A stretch of DNA of 64,000 nucleotides, taken from Isochrysis galbana. Lineage: Eukaryota > Haptophyta > Isochrysidales > Isochrysidaceae. The stretch's first letter is position 1; every line of letters starts with the position of its first letter. Both the position numbers and the translations under genes were made by a program. The stretch is from assembly GCA_018136815.1 (NCBI GenBank), contig CM030941.1:672939-736938 (forward strand), given 5' to 3'. The notes under the pieces were generated by a model that made no database searches, was not told the DNA's origin, and was given only the letters and a program-made list of their open reading frames with translations. Positions 28,831 through 40,200 of the stretch are shown here, piece by piece.

Positions 28831-28962
28831 ACAGCCGCACCCTAGCAAGGCAAGGGCGTTCACACACAAGGAAGCCGACTGTCAGCGAACCAATATCCAA
28901 AATCCAACTTAGACTTGACACAATTTGGTTGACAAGGCTTCCTCACGCAGCCACAGCTACCC

Positions 28963-30839
28963 CTAGGCGTAGGTCGTACCAGGCTCAGCGATGCTTCCCT
29001 TCACTGCTAGAGCATCTTGTTCTGTGCCGGCCAGCGCGCAATCGTCAAAGACGCGTAGCTCCTCATCCTTCATGTTGCAAACGCGCACAACGTTCCATCG
29101 CCCGAGCCTTGCACGGCCAATCGCCTCAAGAGGAGCAACAACATGGCGATGCCACGGCTGCTCCACAACAGCGTGGAGCGCTCCAGCAAGGAGGAACACA
29201 AAGGCGAGGAATCCAAGGCGCCCGAGCATGTCTGGCCAGGAGTCGTACGGACGGAGGTCCGCCGTGGTCACTGCCAGGTAGACTTGGTACAACGGCTCGT
29301 GGACCATGTAGACCATGAATGTCCACGGCGCGAGCACGCAGAAGAGGCCGTGCCCAAGAAAGCGTTTGATCGTCATCATGCCGAAGGCCGGGGCATCCAA
29401 ATGGGAGAGTACCACCAGCAGTGCGAATCCAATGCCCATGGACGGGTAACCCAATGAATACCCCGCGTGTGAAAGCAGGTTCCACGGGTGGATGCGCTCG
29501 TGCCGCTCGCGGAACGCAAGCATGTCAGCCGTGTTGAGGAATTGGCGCCACTCGTCGGTGCCGGCGCCGCAATTAATGAGAACGACAAGTGGCCAGGCGA
29601 GCAGAAAGAGTGCAAGCCACAGGAAGCACGTGGCGTGGAGGCGAGCGGTTGGACCATCGTCCAGGCCGAGTAGCCGCTTCCCGGCGTGCCCTAGCGTGCC
29701 CGACACGCCTTCCGCAGCCACAATGCCCATCGCCACAGGCCAGGCTGCGGTAGTGAGCACGCTGTGGTCGAAGGCCTCGTGCATGGCGTACGTGGCCGGC
29801 GACATCTTGTCCATGCTGATCCTGTTGCCATTGGATGGACCCACCACAATCCCCACGAGCACCCCAGGAGAACGGATCATATCAAAGGTGGTGAACATCT
29901 CGTGTAGCTGAAAGTGCGTCGCAAGGTACACGACGAGCAACGTGCCGGTCAAGGCGATCGCGGCGAGGTAGGCGGCCATGGATCGGAGCCCGACACGTGT
30001 GCCTACCACCTTCGCCACGAGCAACACCCAGACGTACGCCTGCAAGTCAACGGCGAGGAACCACGTATGCGGCAGGCACCAGCGGTCGAGCGTGTTGCCG
30101 AACTCCAGCCCAAAGTTGGGTAAGAAAAGCATGGTGCGAAGCAAGCCCGCCGCATCGCACTGGTTGGTCATCTCAATGACACTTTGAGCGGTGGCCTGGC
30201 GGCCCCTCTCTAGGCTATGGCGCGCCGCCCACGGGGCGAGCACAAAGGGGAACAGCGCTAGCATCGTCAGCAGCGCAGGCCAAAATCTTAATGCTCGCAG
30301 CACAATGGTGCCTGCGAGAGCGCCCATAGAAGGCCTGCATTCGCCGGCCGCTCGAGTCAGCTTGAGCCATGATAGGAAGGCGGACATGAAGAAGCAGCCC
30401 TGAATCGCGCAGAGTGCGGAGGCGACCGTGAGCAGGAGCTCTCCGGAGCTCATGTAGCGTGCCATCGCCTCAAAGTCGTCGCCGGGGCGCACACATCGGA
30501 TGTCATGCAAGGTCAGATGCGCAAGCACGACTGTCGAGATGAGAATTACCCGCAGGCCGTTTAAGACGATGAGGGGACGGTCTTCGCTGCTCGAACGGAT
30601 CCGGTCAGCTGGAGCTGATGCGTGCGGTGGCCGATGAGCGGAGAGCCGCAGCAGCCACGGCACTGCGAGAAGAATCAACACTGCGCAGCTTGCAAGCCCG
30701 CGCAGATCGACGCCTCCGTGGCCTTGCGCGTCCAACTCGTTCTCTTGGCAGATCCAATGAGCTGTGCGCACGCCGCCGGATCGCCCCAGCTGGAGAGCGG
30801 CAGCCAGTGTGATGAGCCGGCGCCGGTGCCCCCCCCCCC
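28963..30839 (-). CDS. acyltransferase-3 family membrane protein (NRF-6-like)
   Basis: About 600 residues of a multi-pass acyltransferase-3 domain, as in bacterial OafA and animal nose-resistant-to-fluoxetine proteins, which transfer acyl groups to membrane or extracellular acceptors. Visible: the first domain helix LNGLRVILISTVVLAHLTLH, a GCFFMSAFLSWL helix, the conserved HTWFLAVDLQAYV motif (family core W-x-L-x-x-[DE]-x-Q), about ten hydrophobic segments, and a cytoplasmic basic C-terminus. The defining first helix lies upstream of the first ATG in this frame, so the protein cannot start inside this ORF. The frame is open through 30839 into an 11-base G run (as C on the plus strand, 30829-30839) that is also inside the preceding sulfotransferase ORF. 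The simplest reading is that both belong to one gene with a one-base homopolymer error or mutation. An unrecognised intron is the alternative. Confidence 0.8.
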
Positions 30840-32171
30840 ATGCCGAAATCGCAACCCAGTTGCTCTCGCCATGTTCAAGTAAGAGGAGGCCATACGATGT
30901 AAGTCCGCCTCCTTGTCCGCAGTCCGGCCACTAATCATCTGCTCCGCCTCGCTGCGAATCACCGTTTGGAACAGGCGCTCGATCGGCGAGCCTTCGCCCT
31001 CTTGGAACAGGTGCTGGACCGGTGCGCCAACGGATAAGAAACGTCGGCGGTGGCGATCCTGCATGAGCAGCTCCAACGGGCAGTTGCTGTCTTCCACGCA
31101 CAGTGCAAAGAGCCACTTCTTCATGTCCGCCTCGCAAGCGTGCTTCACGACGGCCACTGGTTGGCCTTTCTCATCACGGCGCGCCGTAGCCCCTCCCGGA
31201 TCGCAGAGGATAGCAGGATAGCCAAGCGCCCGTTGCGCTGCTTGCAGCTGAGGGCAGATCTCTTCATCGACCCGGAGCATCTCCCTCAACCTCGCCTTCT
31301 CGGAACGATCAGATTTGTGTTCTGATGCCACTGCGACAGCATTGTTGAGCATAATAGCGTCCCGCAGGATGACATCGGTGGTGGGTATGCCCAGCTTGCC
31401 GTACAGCTGCCGCACGAACGCGATGAAGTCACTTGACGTGTCCTCGAGCCGCAGCTCGGAATATGCAACTCGCCCTGAAGCCTCCGCTTGCGCCTTGCAC
31501 GAGTGCATGCTACGAATCTGCGTGCGAAGCGCGTGGCGGCTCACCGCACGGAGCCCCACGTCCACCGGAACGGTGCGCAAGAAGTCGGCCGCAGACATGC
31601 GAGATCTGCCGTCACCTTGTGCCTCCGAGCTGATGGGGAAGTAGTTGAATTGCGGGCACTTGTCGAAGAAGTCGGCGCCCGCTTGCGATGAGGGAATCAA
31701 GTTGGTCCAGGGCTCAGGGGCGTGCCGAACGTACTGGTAATCGGAAATGATAAGCTCCACAGGGTCCCTCACCATGTGAATGAAGTGGCTCCACTGATTG
31801 AATTCAGACGCATTCGTGCACGTGGAGTCTAGTGAGGCATCGTCCATGTCCATGCAGACTGCCGAGCTGTCACGGCACTGAAGCAACGGTGCCCACTCAC
31901 TGGCCATTGGCACTGCTTTTGATGATGGAGTGATCAGGTCTGGAAGCATGTTGTTCCAGTATTCTTCATAGTCGAGATTCGGGCAGGGGCGGAGCAGGAA
32001 CGGCCTGAGCTCGCCGAGCAGAAACGCATTCAACAGCGCACACATCGTGACGCTCGTGCCGCTCTTGTGATGCACCGCCACGAGCGTTCTGTTGCTCGCT
32101 CTGCCCCCGCCTGAGCGCTGCCGGTCGAGCAAGGGCAAGGTGTCCATCCCTAGCAAACGCAAGGTGTCCAT
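30675..32171 (-). CDS. sulfotransferase domain protein
   Basis: A 498-codon ORF whose first 300 residues form a sulfotransferase fold, using PAPS as sulfate donor. Visible: the 5'-phosphosulfate loop VAVHHKSGTSVTM (about residues 31-43, matching the HHKTGT type of loop), and the 3'-phosphate site FIHMVRDPVELIISDYQY (about residues 130-147, with the R-D-P and downstream Ser). Such enzymes act on carbohydrates or lipids, usually in the Golgi, but no signal anchor is seen from the ATG at 32171. Upstream start codons in other exons are possible. After residue 440 the frame enters an 11-G run and continues with low-complexity sequence to 30675. The acyltransferase-3 domain continues in another frame from that point. 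The C-terminal 55 residues of this ORF are therefore doubtful. Upstream at 32811-32822 lies GGAGTAAAGTAC, a motif seen near other gene starts. Confidence 0.8.
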   Translation of the reverse strand: MDTLRLLGMDTLPLLDRQRSGGGRASNRTLVAVHHKSGTSVTMCALLNAFLLGELRPFLLRPCPNLDYEEYWNNMLPDLITPSSKAVPMASEWAPLLQCRDSSAVCMDMDDASLDSTCTNASEFNQWSHFIHMVRDPVELIISDYQYVRHAPEPWTNLIPSSQAGADFFDKCPQFNYFPISSEAQGDGRSRMSAADFLRTVPVDVGLRAVSRHALRTQIRSMHSCKAQAEASGRVAYSELRLEDTSSDFIAFVRQLYGKLGIPTTDVILRDAIMLNNAVAVASEHKSDRSEKARLREMLRVDEEICPQLQAAQRALGYPAILCDPGGATARRDEKGQPVAVVKHACEADMKKWLFALCVEDSNCPLELLMQDRHRRRFLSVGAPVQHLFQEGEGSPIERLFQTVIRSEAEQMISGRTADKEADLHRMASSYLNMARATGLRFRHGGGGTGAGSSHWLPLSSWGDPAACAQLIGSAKRTSWTRKATEASICAGLQAAQC

Positions 32172-32421
32172 GGCTCTCTAGCTTGCCGCGGGCTGAAAAG
32201 ACGGGTGGTGTGCTCGCCTCGTCGTCGTCGAGCTCAGTAGGACGGGCGCAGGGCGGCGGGGGCGGCGAGCTGGCCCCCTCGCCCCTCCCTCCCTCCGGCC
32301 TCGTCTGCTGCGGAGAGAAAGCACCAATGTCGAGCCGTTTTTCAGCTTTCAATCCGTGGAAGGTGCGGGCGGGGGGGGCTACGAGGCTTTCCTCCTGAGG
32401 AGACCCCCCCCCCCGCGCGCG

Positions 32422-32654
<233 letters not shown>

Positions 32655-33084
32655 GGCATCTGGGCTTTCTTTGGCATCTTCATTCTCCTGATGCGGCGTG
32701 AGGCCCCCCCTCTCTTGGCATCTTTGGGCTTTTTCCTTTGGTAGCAATATCCTCCTGCTGCGAGAAGCGGCGGGAGGGGCGGCGGGCGCTTCGGCACGAG
32801 ATCGCCCCGAGGAGTAAAGTACGGTTACAAGTGGGTGGTGCATAACAGAAGACGGCGGTCGCTTTGGGAAAAGAAGAGGGGAGGGGGGTGCGGGGGGGGG
32901 GGGGGGGGGGGGGAGTCGAGCCGCCAAGAGAGTGGGGGGGGGGTCGCTTTATGAGGAACACGTCGCAACTCCGTACTACAAGTCCGCGACTTGTGGCGTG
33001 ACCCTCCTTGCCGACAGTCGCATGCGTTGTGGGGGAAACGGCCGCAAAAAATTATCTAATTTTTTGCTTTGTCAAAGAAAAACT

Positions 33085-33660
33085 GAACGCTCTGGATCAC
33101 TCGGCGCCGGCTGCCATCGTCGCGATGGCGCCCAGGAGCCCCCGCTCGCCACGGGCTGGCGCGCGAGTGAACCAAGCGAACCGGGCCGCGATGGCCGGCG
33201 TGACCGGCGCAGCCGAGGTCATTCATGGCCACGCGCGCACTCTCGTCGCCCAGGTTGAGACGCAGATGCGGGCGCAGCGGCGCAGCAAGCGCGGCGCAAG
33301 CGGCTCATCGCGGCGCTGTGCCTGGCGGTCGCGCACTCGCGTGAGGGGCAGGAGGTGCGTAGGGTGCAGAGAGTCCGCGGTAAGTGGCGCAACAGCTCGC
33401 TGTTTGCCTACTTCACCGAGGGCGATGAAGAAGGTGCAACTTGAGGTTCCCTTTTTTTGTCACATATGGGGGTCCTGCAAGTAGAACTTATAGCGTCCAG
33501 ATGGGGGTAGTTGCCAAAAAAACAACCAAACTTGAGGTTGCACCCTCTGACCTCACCTTTTACCACCACACGCGGATGCGTCGCGTCGCGAGCTGTTCAA
33601 CGAACTTGTCTGCCATGTGGAGCAGTCGGGCTGCATGCGGAAGCTGCCCGTGGCCGGTGC
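33085..33660 (+). pseudogene. broken transposase-like ORF
   Basis: Protein-like stretches in two frames: an Ala/Arg-rich part, then REGQEVRRVQRVRGKWRNSSLFAYFTEG (about 33340-33425) and, after a 120-base insertion, ASRRELFNELVCHVEQSGCM (about 33575-33635). The second part runs straight into a TAGGGCGGTCAAAC transposon end at 33661. It resembles the N-terminal region of PIF/Harbinger-like nucleases, but only weakly; the family is uncertain. Clearly dead. Confidence 0.35.
33431..33553. mobile_element. 120-bp MITE-like insertion
   Basis: Ends GGTGCAAC and GTTGCACC are inverted repeats. The interior (CTGCAAGTAGAACTTATA, 33474) is shared with the minus strand of 42880-42965. It separates two parts of a degenerate transposase-like frame. 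Confidence 0.5.
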
Positions 33661-33720
33661 TAGGGCGGTCAAACACGGCTTTTTAAGTACTAATATGGGG
33701 GGAGCTAGGTTGCTCAAGAT
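33661..33720 (+). mobile_element. orphan transposon end TAGGGCGGTCAAACACGG
   Basis: One mismatch from the outer end of the 60283 element, pointing right; no inverted partner found downstream. Confidence 0.45.
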
Positions 33721-35760
33721 ATTAAAGCCACATGCTGTTGTATTCAGGCCTTTTGGCGCCAAGGCCTGAATACAACACATGCATATATATGTCACATAGA
33801 TAGAACACATCAAGAGCCTTCTTTCTTGCTTCTTGCGTTTGTTGCGATTGTATCGCAACATCACCGACACTTCCAATTGATCCGACAACGACCGGTCCCG
33901 ATGAGCACCAAACGAACACTGCATCAAAGAGCAAGAGAACACGCGCTCACACGAAGCAGAATTAGGAGAGAGGCAAAATGTTATTCGAGCAGCCAATGCC
34001 CACGTGGGGAATTTCGAGTGGTTGGATGCCCACCATGCTAGGACGTCTCTTGAAAAACTTTCCTTGTCGGAATGATCGACGATGTGTGTACCTTGTACCT
34101 TGGCAGGAAAGTAGGTAGGAAGAGAGCTCTCGCTGCAACCCATTACTCACATCGTGGATATTAGTAAAGCATGCCAAGGCGCTGAAACGCCGCACCAAAG
34201 CTCATCGACCCGCCCGTATGCAAACGCAAACGCCGGGTTGAATGCGCGTAGGAGCCCTGTGAAGTGTGAAGCGGTGCTGCTCCTTGCAACAAAATGGAGC
34301 GGCACATCGGTCCTCTAAACGATCCTCGAGATATGAGAACGCGCCGGAGACTTGTTGCTTGTTGCACAAGGCCAAGGCCCCTCCATTGAGTAAGACTGTG
34401 AAGATGTTAGCCTCATATCTAGATATTAGGCTATCTACTTCCAAAAAGCACTTTCTATATCTAGCATCTAGCTAGATATAGCGCTAGGCCACTATTTGCA
34501 TCTATCTAGATAGCTGTGGGCGCCAAACCTAGTTATAAGCTATTAATAGGCACCTAACCAAGGCCGTAGGGCATGGGCGGGCTTGCCAGCACCTTGCGCA
34601 AGCAAGCCTTGCGGGCGAAACGGCAACTAACTATGGAGCTAACTACAGTTAAACATGTTTACTGTTATTCTATAACCCAAATAACCCGTATAGATATCCC
34701 AGCAAGAGCCCAAATATCCCTAAAACATCTAGAGATATCTATGTGGAGCAAATCCACCCAAATATCAAATATCCAAGACAAATATCCGGATACTTGTGCT
34801 TACCCCTAGCTTTGATGTTTCCACCCCATTTCCGTTGCTTGAGCCTTCTAAAGAATTCTTTAGAGTGGAGGTCTTCTTGGCGAAGTTTGGCGTGCCATGG
34901 AAGGTATTTTAAGGCCTCGCCCCGCAGGATTCGCTCTGGCTCGCGACTGACGAGGAGCTGGAGCACCAGGACGCCATGGCGCTCGACGCTGCTCGCTGGT
35001 CGACAAAAGTTTGTTCGCCGCTGGCGGGACAGGTGCGCTGCCGATCGCGCCCGCTCTGGCGCAGGTCGACCGAGCCCGTACCTACAATGCCTTTTGCCTT
35101 TGCCGCCCCAAACGGCAGGTTCCCGACTCGTCTTTCGACGCTTTGAGGCAGGGAGAACACCTGCCGCCAATGCTCAACCAGAGCATAGAGCATCGGCAGC
35201 TGTTCTCTCTATGTTTTCGTCGGCTCCTCGGATTTTCACGTGCATCATAGGGCAGGTAGCAATCTAGAATATAATTTAAAGCTAGCCTGCAGCGTGCTCT
35301 GCGACGGCGCGACGCGCGCGGCCGATCAGTACTGTGGAATTGATAGCTTTTTGTTTGACGTCTAAAGGGAGAAGTTTTCTCCGCACGGAGGGCGCGAAAA
35401 TTGGGCAGAAGGGCGAATTTCGAGCTCTAGACCGCCCGTTCTTTTGGCTACTAGTAGATTCAACATGTAATCTAGCCAAGCACCGGCCTGAATGAAAGCT
35501 TCAGGCGTGATGGTTGCGATCGATTTTTGTGGGCAATCGTGTCGTGAATCACGATTGGACACTGGCTGCTTTGCGCTCATCACGAGCCAACTTTCAGAAT
35601 TTTTTATTGGACACACAGATGGCCTCCAACCAAGGCCATTCACGTTCGGAGACACACACACAGGTCGTGCCCGCCAAGCACGGGCCAGTCAATAGTCCGC
35701 CCGTTTCTTTAGCACAACATCCCAACATGGAGCACAAAAAGTAGTTTTGTTTTGTGGCGG
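33721..35760. other. long non-coding stretch, scattered fragments
   Basis: No supported gene. Includes a near-perfect inverted pair around AGGCCTGAATACAACA (33741-33779) and CTAGATAT-rich short repeats (34420-34520). A short protein-like frame near 34925-35010 (DEELEHQDAMALDAARW) could be a fragment of a lost ORF. Confidence 0.35.
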
Positions 35761-35763
35761 GTG

Positions 35764-36180
35764 ACAACTAAGTTTATACTTAGTTCGCCCATGGGGGGGC
35801 ACGAGCCCACCTCTTTCTCCACTCCTCCCCTGCCATGGGGGAGGAACCACCCACTCTCCTGGCACGCCTGATGGCTTGCCAGGAGCACACAGCCCTGCTG
35901 ACCCATTCCTCTCCCCACAGGCCCGCCTGACTCGCCCGCCCTGGCCCGTCGTGGCCTGCCCATCCCTCTGACCAGCCCCTCCTCCCCCTGGGCCCCCCTG
36001 ATCAGGACCCCCCAGCCAGCTCCAGTCGACTGGCAGGGGCTCGAGAGCCAGCGAGGCAGCGAGGGAGAGGCAGGAGGGGCCAGGGCCATGCCCCAGCCTC
36101 ACCTGCCCCCTGAGCTGTGCTCCCAGGCCCCTGCCGGCCTCCTGGGGACCTGAAGAGGGGCCGCAGGCGCGCGCCATGGG
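35764..36180 (+). repeat. dispersed repeat family R2, most complete copy
   Basis: Starts with the palindrome AACTAAG-TTTATA-CTTAGTT (35766-35785) and CGCCCATGGGGGGGCACGAG. It runs through GGCACGCCTGATGGCTTGCC (35861) and GATCAGGACCCCCCAGCCAG (36000), and ends near CTGTGCTCCCAGGCCCCTGC. Confidence 0.75.
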
Positions 36181-36384
36181 CCCCCGCCGCAGGGAAGAGA
36201 GGAGGAAAAGGGAAGAGGGAGGGGAGGGGGGAGCGGCAGCTCTCCCCTCCGGCAGAAACGTGTCTTCTCGCCCCGTTTGGGTAAGAGAAGACGGGGGCGC
36301 CAGAGCCAGGAGGGAAGGGCCGCGGCTCGCCGCGGCCACTCGCTCCAGCGAGGGAGATTAGCGCTTCTGGGCTCCTATCTCACG

Positions 36385-36628
36385 AATGCCCCCCCCCCCT
36401 GCGTTGCTTTTACCCGAAAGGGGTTTTCCCCCAGCGTGGACTCGAGGAGAGGACGCGCTGGGGTGCGCGGGGCCGGTGCATGCACTGGGGGGAGGACAAA
36501 TATCGAGGGGAGGGGGCAGTGCCCCCACCCCCCGGTATCACTCGGACACTTGGCCCGTCAGGCATGGCGGGATTCCGGGACTGAGACGTTATGTCCAATT
36601 AGCTAGTGGGGTTGGCTAGGATATAACA
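36385..36628 (+). repeat. dispersed repeat family R3, copy 1
   Basis: Contains ACCCGAAAGGGGTTTTCCCC and ends CTAGCTAGTGGGGTTGGCTAGGAT-type sequence. Reverse copies at 41055-41280 and 52893-53050. Confidence 0.75.
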
Positions 36629-37100
36629 TTGATTATTATTATTATATTGTTTTGTGGCACAAAACTTTGTGGCGGGTGGACGCATGCGGCGTGCCTCGGC
36701 GCACTTGGATCGCGCTGGCCGGTGATGCTGACGGTAGTGAACGAAGACAAGTGTGGTAGGCCGTTTAGGAATTTTAGTCTCTATGTCTATGTCGATACGG
36801 GGTGCACCGCCTCATCAAATCTCAGAAGTGCTTGAACTTGAGAAGCAGTCAGCAGCACTTGCACTTGCATCTTGCGCATGGCGCTCATGGTAATGGTAAT
36901 GAGGGTGTGTGTAGCTTAAAAAAAACTCCTTGGCCACTGCAAAAAAATCACCGCATTGCGGACGTTCGTACTCGTGACCACGAAAGAATCAACTCGCGAA
37001 ACTTTGTTTGTAGCTGCTTTGAGGAATCCCTCCTTGATTTTTCTTGGAGTTTTGGGTGCAATTTTGAAAAGTCGAGACGCCTCCTTTTTACTCCGTCTCC
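36629..37100. other. intergenic, nothing recognised
   Basis: AT-rich sequence without a supported gene. Confidence 0.35.
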
Positions 37101-37107
37101 GAAGTCA

Positions 37108-37150
37108 ACTCTACTCTACTCCTAAAGTAAAGGAGTAGGAGTACTTTACT
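37108..37150 (+). promoter_or_regulatory. TACTCT / GTACTTTACT cluster before glycosyltransferase gene
   Basis: Overlapping inverted copies of TACTCC/GGAGTA and AAAGTA/TACTTT within 43 bases, 120 bases upstream of the ATG. The motif is shared with 13341, 32811, 56083 and 27481. Promoter role inferred. Confidence 0.35.
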
Positions 37151-37269
37151 TTTAAGTGGTGCGATGCGAGGGCGATGCTTTTCCTTCTGTTCTCTCTCTC
37201 GCCTCGCCTCGCCTCGCCTCGCTTCCCCCCCTCGCCTCGCCTCGCGCGCCGCCGCTGCCGCCGCAAGCG

Positions 37270-40200
37270 ATGGCGATGGGGTCTCTCGGTTGGCGCAGCG
37301 CGGCCGTCGCGCTGCTGATCGCGTGCGCGGCTCGCGTGCCGGTGCTACCCCGGCTGGTGCGCAACGTGTGGACGCCCCCCATCCCGCGCGCCGTTGGCCT
37401 CCGCTACCCACTCACTGACGAGCCCACACTCGCTCTTCATGTGAGCGTGGTGGTGGGGACGAAGGATGCCCTCACGCCTGCGTTCGACCAGCTGGCCCAC
37501 CTGGCACGCACGCTCCCGGTGGGCATGCGCGTCATCTACACTTACCCTAAACCCCTCTCTGGGGACGCTCTTGCTTATGAGGCCGCACTCCGTGACGCGG
37601 CTGGTGAGCTCAGCGCGAACCTCATGCTACTTCAAGTGGACTCCTTCTCGAATCCCTTCTCAGCATGGCTTGCCGCCGCGCCGCATGTCCAGACCAAATA
37701 CACACTATTGATGCACAACGATGTCTTTCTACTGGACGCTCGTCAGCACTTTCTTTCCGAGCTCTACGGTGCTCTCGAGCACCATCCGGATGTGGCGGTT
37801 GCAGCACCCCAGATCTATGAGACCGAAACTCAGGGGCTTCTCACGACTCACCTCTTTAACACGAATCTGCACTTGCGGATCGATACTAGCGGCGTAGCCT
37901 TCATGTCGCATGAGGTCGATCTGTTGACAGGACTCTCTCGCGAGCCCCAGGACTTTACGCAGCGTATTAATCGCCACTTCCTTGAAGACCACGTCTTCTT
38001 AACTAAAACGGTGATGCCTCGTTCATGCACATGTTCTTAGCCTTGCGTGCGCGAATCGTCGCGTGAGGCTGCGGCCTCCCGTCCTCTCCTTGCACTGCCC
38101 AGGGGTCCCTATCAAATACTTGCTCGAGGATCACCGCCACGTGTCTCGTCATGCCCCGCAGGATCTGATCGACACCTCCTTCATCGATCCAGCAGCAGCT
38201 TTCACATTGGAGTATGTTGATCTGCAGTTGAACATGATACGACGCAATCTCACGCAGCTATACGTGCGGCGGCCTGCCCTCTATGCACGGGATTTCCAGA
38301 TGGCAATATCATAGTATACATGCTCCAGCTGTGCGCACCCGCCACAATGAGGATTCTCGCGAGAGGGCAACACAGCTATTCAAAAAGGACTCAATTGACA
38401 CATCATGCATAGCTGCTCAAATTTTCCTCTCTAGCATCCATGGCGACCTCCTGCTTTCCGTTATCCCCTCATGCATCATCATGCATAGGTACCCTCTGCC
38501 CGAGCAGAGTTCAGACTATGGCATTTTGAGTGGCAGGACATCGCGTACTTTGTCCGGCGTCGCTCCGAGGAGCAGGTGAGAGTGTTGGATGTCAAGCGCC
38601 TGCCATATTTAGGGCGTGCTCATAACACCAGGATGTTGATTCATCCATGCCGTCGATGCCGGTGCACGAGCCGACTATATATGATCTCGTGTTTCCTTGC
38701 GTGCACCCTATGTACCGACATGCTCAACTTCACGCACCAATCCACCTCAGGCACGGAGGACCAAGCAACACCTTGAGACCAAATGGGGAGTGCAATTTCC
38801 CAACACGGGGTTCTGCAATTTTGTCAAATTCTCCGTCATCCGCCATGTAAGCCCGCAGTTATAAGGATACGCTGCCGGGTCATGTCCGGAACATCGTCAT
38901 CTTCCCCAGTGATAGGCCCCAACTCGCCCTCCCCCCCCCCCCCCCCGCCTACACCCTTCCTCTACTCATTCACATCGATTTGGCACTCATTTTTCGCAGG
39001 TTTCGTTCGGGTCGGAAGCGCTTCCGTCAACATGGATCGACCAAGCGTCATTGGTCGCCGCTTTCTTTGAGATGGCTGGATTTAACCGCCATGACGCGAG
39101 CCCATTAACCACTCAGCCACGAGCGGGCCCCTCGTACACCATGTCAGACGTGTCAGCTCCCTCTACACCCACGCACAACAGAAATGGCATCAGCAACAAC
39201 ATAGTGTCCGATGCCACACTGGAGGAGCTTCTGGTCTCCATGCATAAATGGAGCTCCCCGCAGACAGCCTTGGCCACCAATTCGTCTGAGATCACCGCTT
39301 CACAACTCTTCGGTCTAACATTCGCTTCACGCCGCGTGCTGGTGCCGACAACAGAGGTCCTCACCGACTCCTGGAAGCGTTCGGGTATTGGAGACCTCTT
39401 GCCCTTCCAAGACTACGCTGTGCGGATGGAAACACGATATCAGGTGTGCGTCGGCCTGCGCCAACTATCCGGGGCTATCTTGTCACGATGCCATCCCTGC
39501 AACATCGCGTCATGCCGCATGCCTAAGCTGCTACGCAAGATGCATTGTGGTCAGCTATGGAGCTGAAAATCTTGTTTGGATTCGACTATGTGGAGGCTCA
39601 CGCTTTGTCCGTCTCCGATAGGTGGAACACATGTCCCTCGCTCTCCTCCGAGTGCCTCTTGGTCCTGATAATCCTCATTTGGACGCGTCGCGTATCTTGC
39701 CATTGTGCGGCCTTCTTATTCGCACAGCTCGCCAGGATGTATGCTGGATTTACGTGGCGCCTCACCGATACGATCATCCAGCCTTTCAGCTTATTGAAAG
39801 CTTGCTCGGTGTTCTGCGCGTTGGTCCTCGGATTGCGCTGGCACTTGCCATGAAACTCACCAACAGCGAGCTTGAGCCAAGTGCGTACAAGGCATCGATG
39901 CAGAGGCTACGGGCTGCGGGAATCGACGTGATTATGTGTGGGGAGCACCAATGGCAATGTGAGGTCAACTACGACTTCAATAGTGACGCCAAGCTCCTTC
40001 TATGGCAAGGTGAGCCTCGTTGGGCGATTGTGCTGCCATGAACACCGCCGTCATTTCTTTCTTAGGCATTGGTCTCTTCAGCTCACAGCTACCCGCCCCA
40101 CATTTGGGCTCGGCCCTCGCGGCGGCTGAAGACGCTGCCATGTTGGTTCGTGGGGACGACGTAGGTCATTGCACCCTCGCCACGCCCAATGGTCACACGT

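Noticed and set aside
33741-33779. Candidate terminator hairpin (AGGCCT...AGGCCT)
   Set aside because: Nothing transcribed is seen beside it, and intrinsic terminators do not apply to a eukaryotic nuclear genome.
34743-35267. 174-residue plus-strand ORF and its overlapping minus-strand partner
   Set aside because: Ser/Arg-rich in all frames and no recognisable domain; only a short fragment near 34925-35010 looks protein-like.
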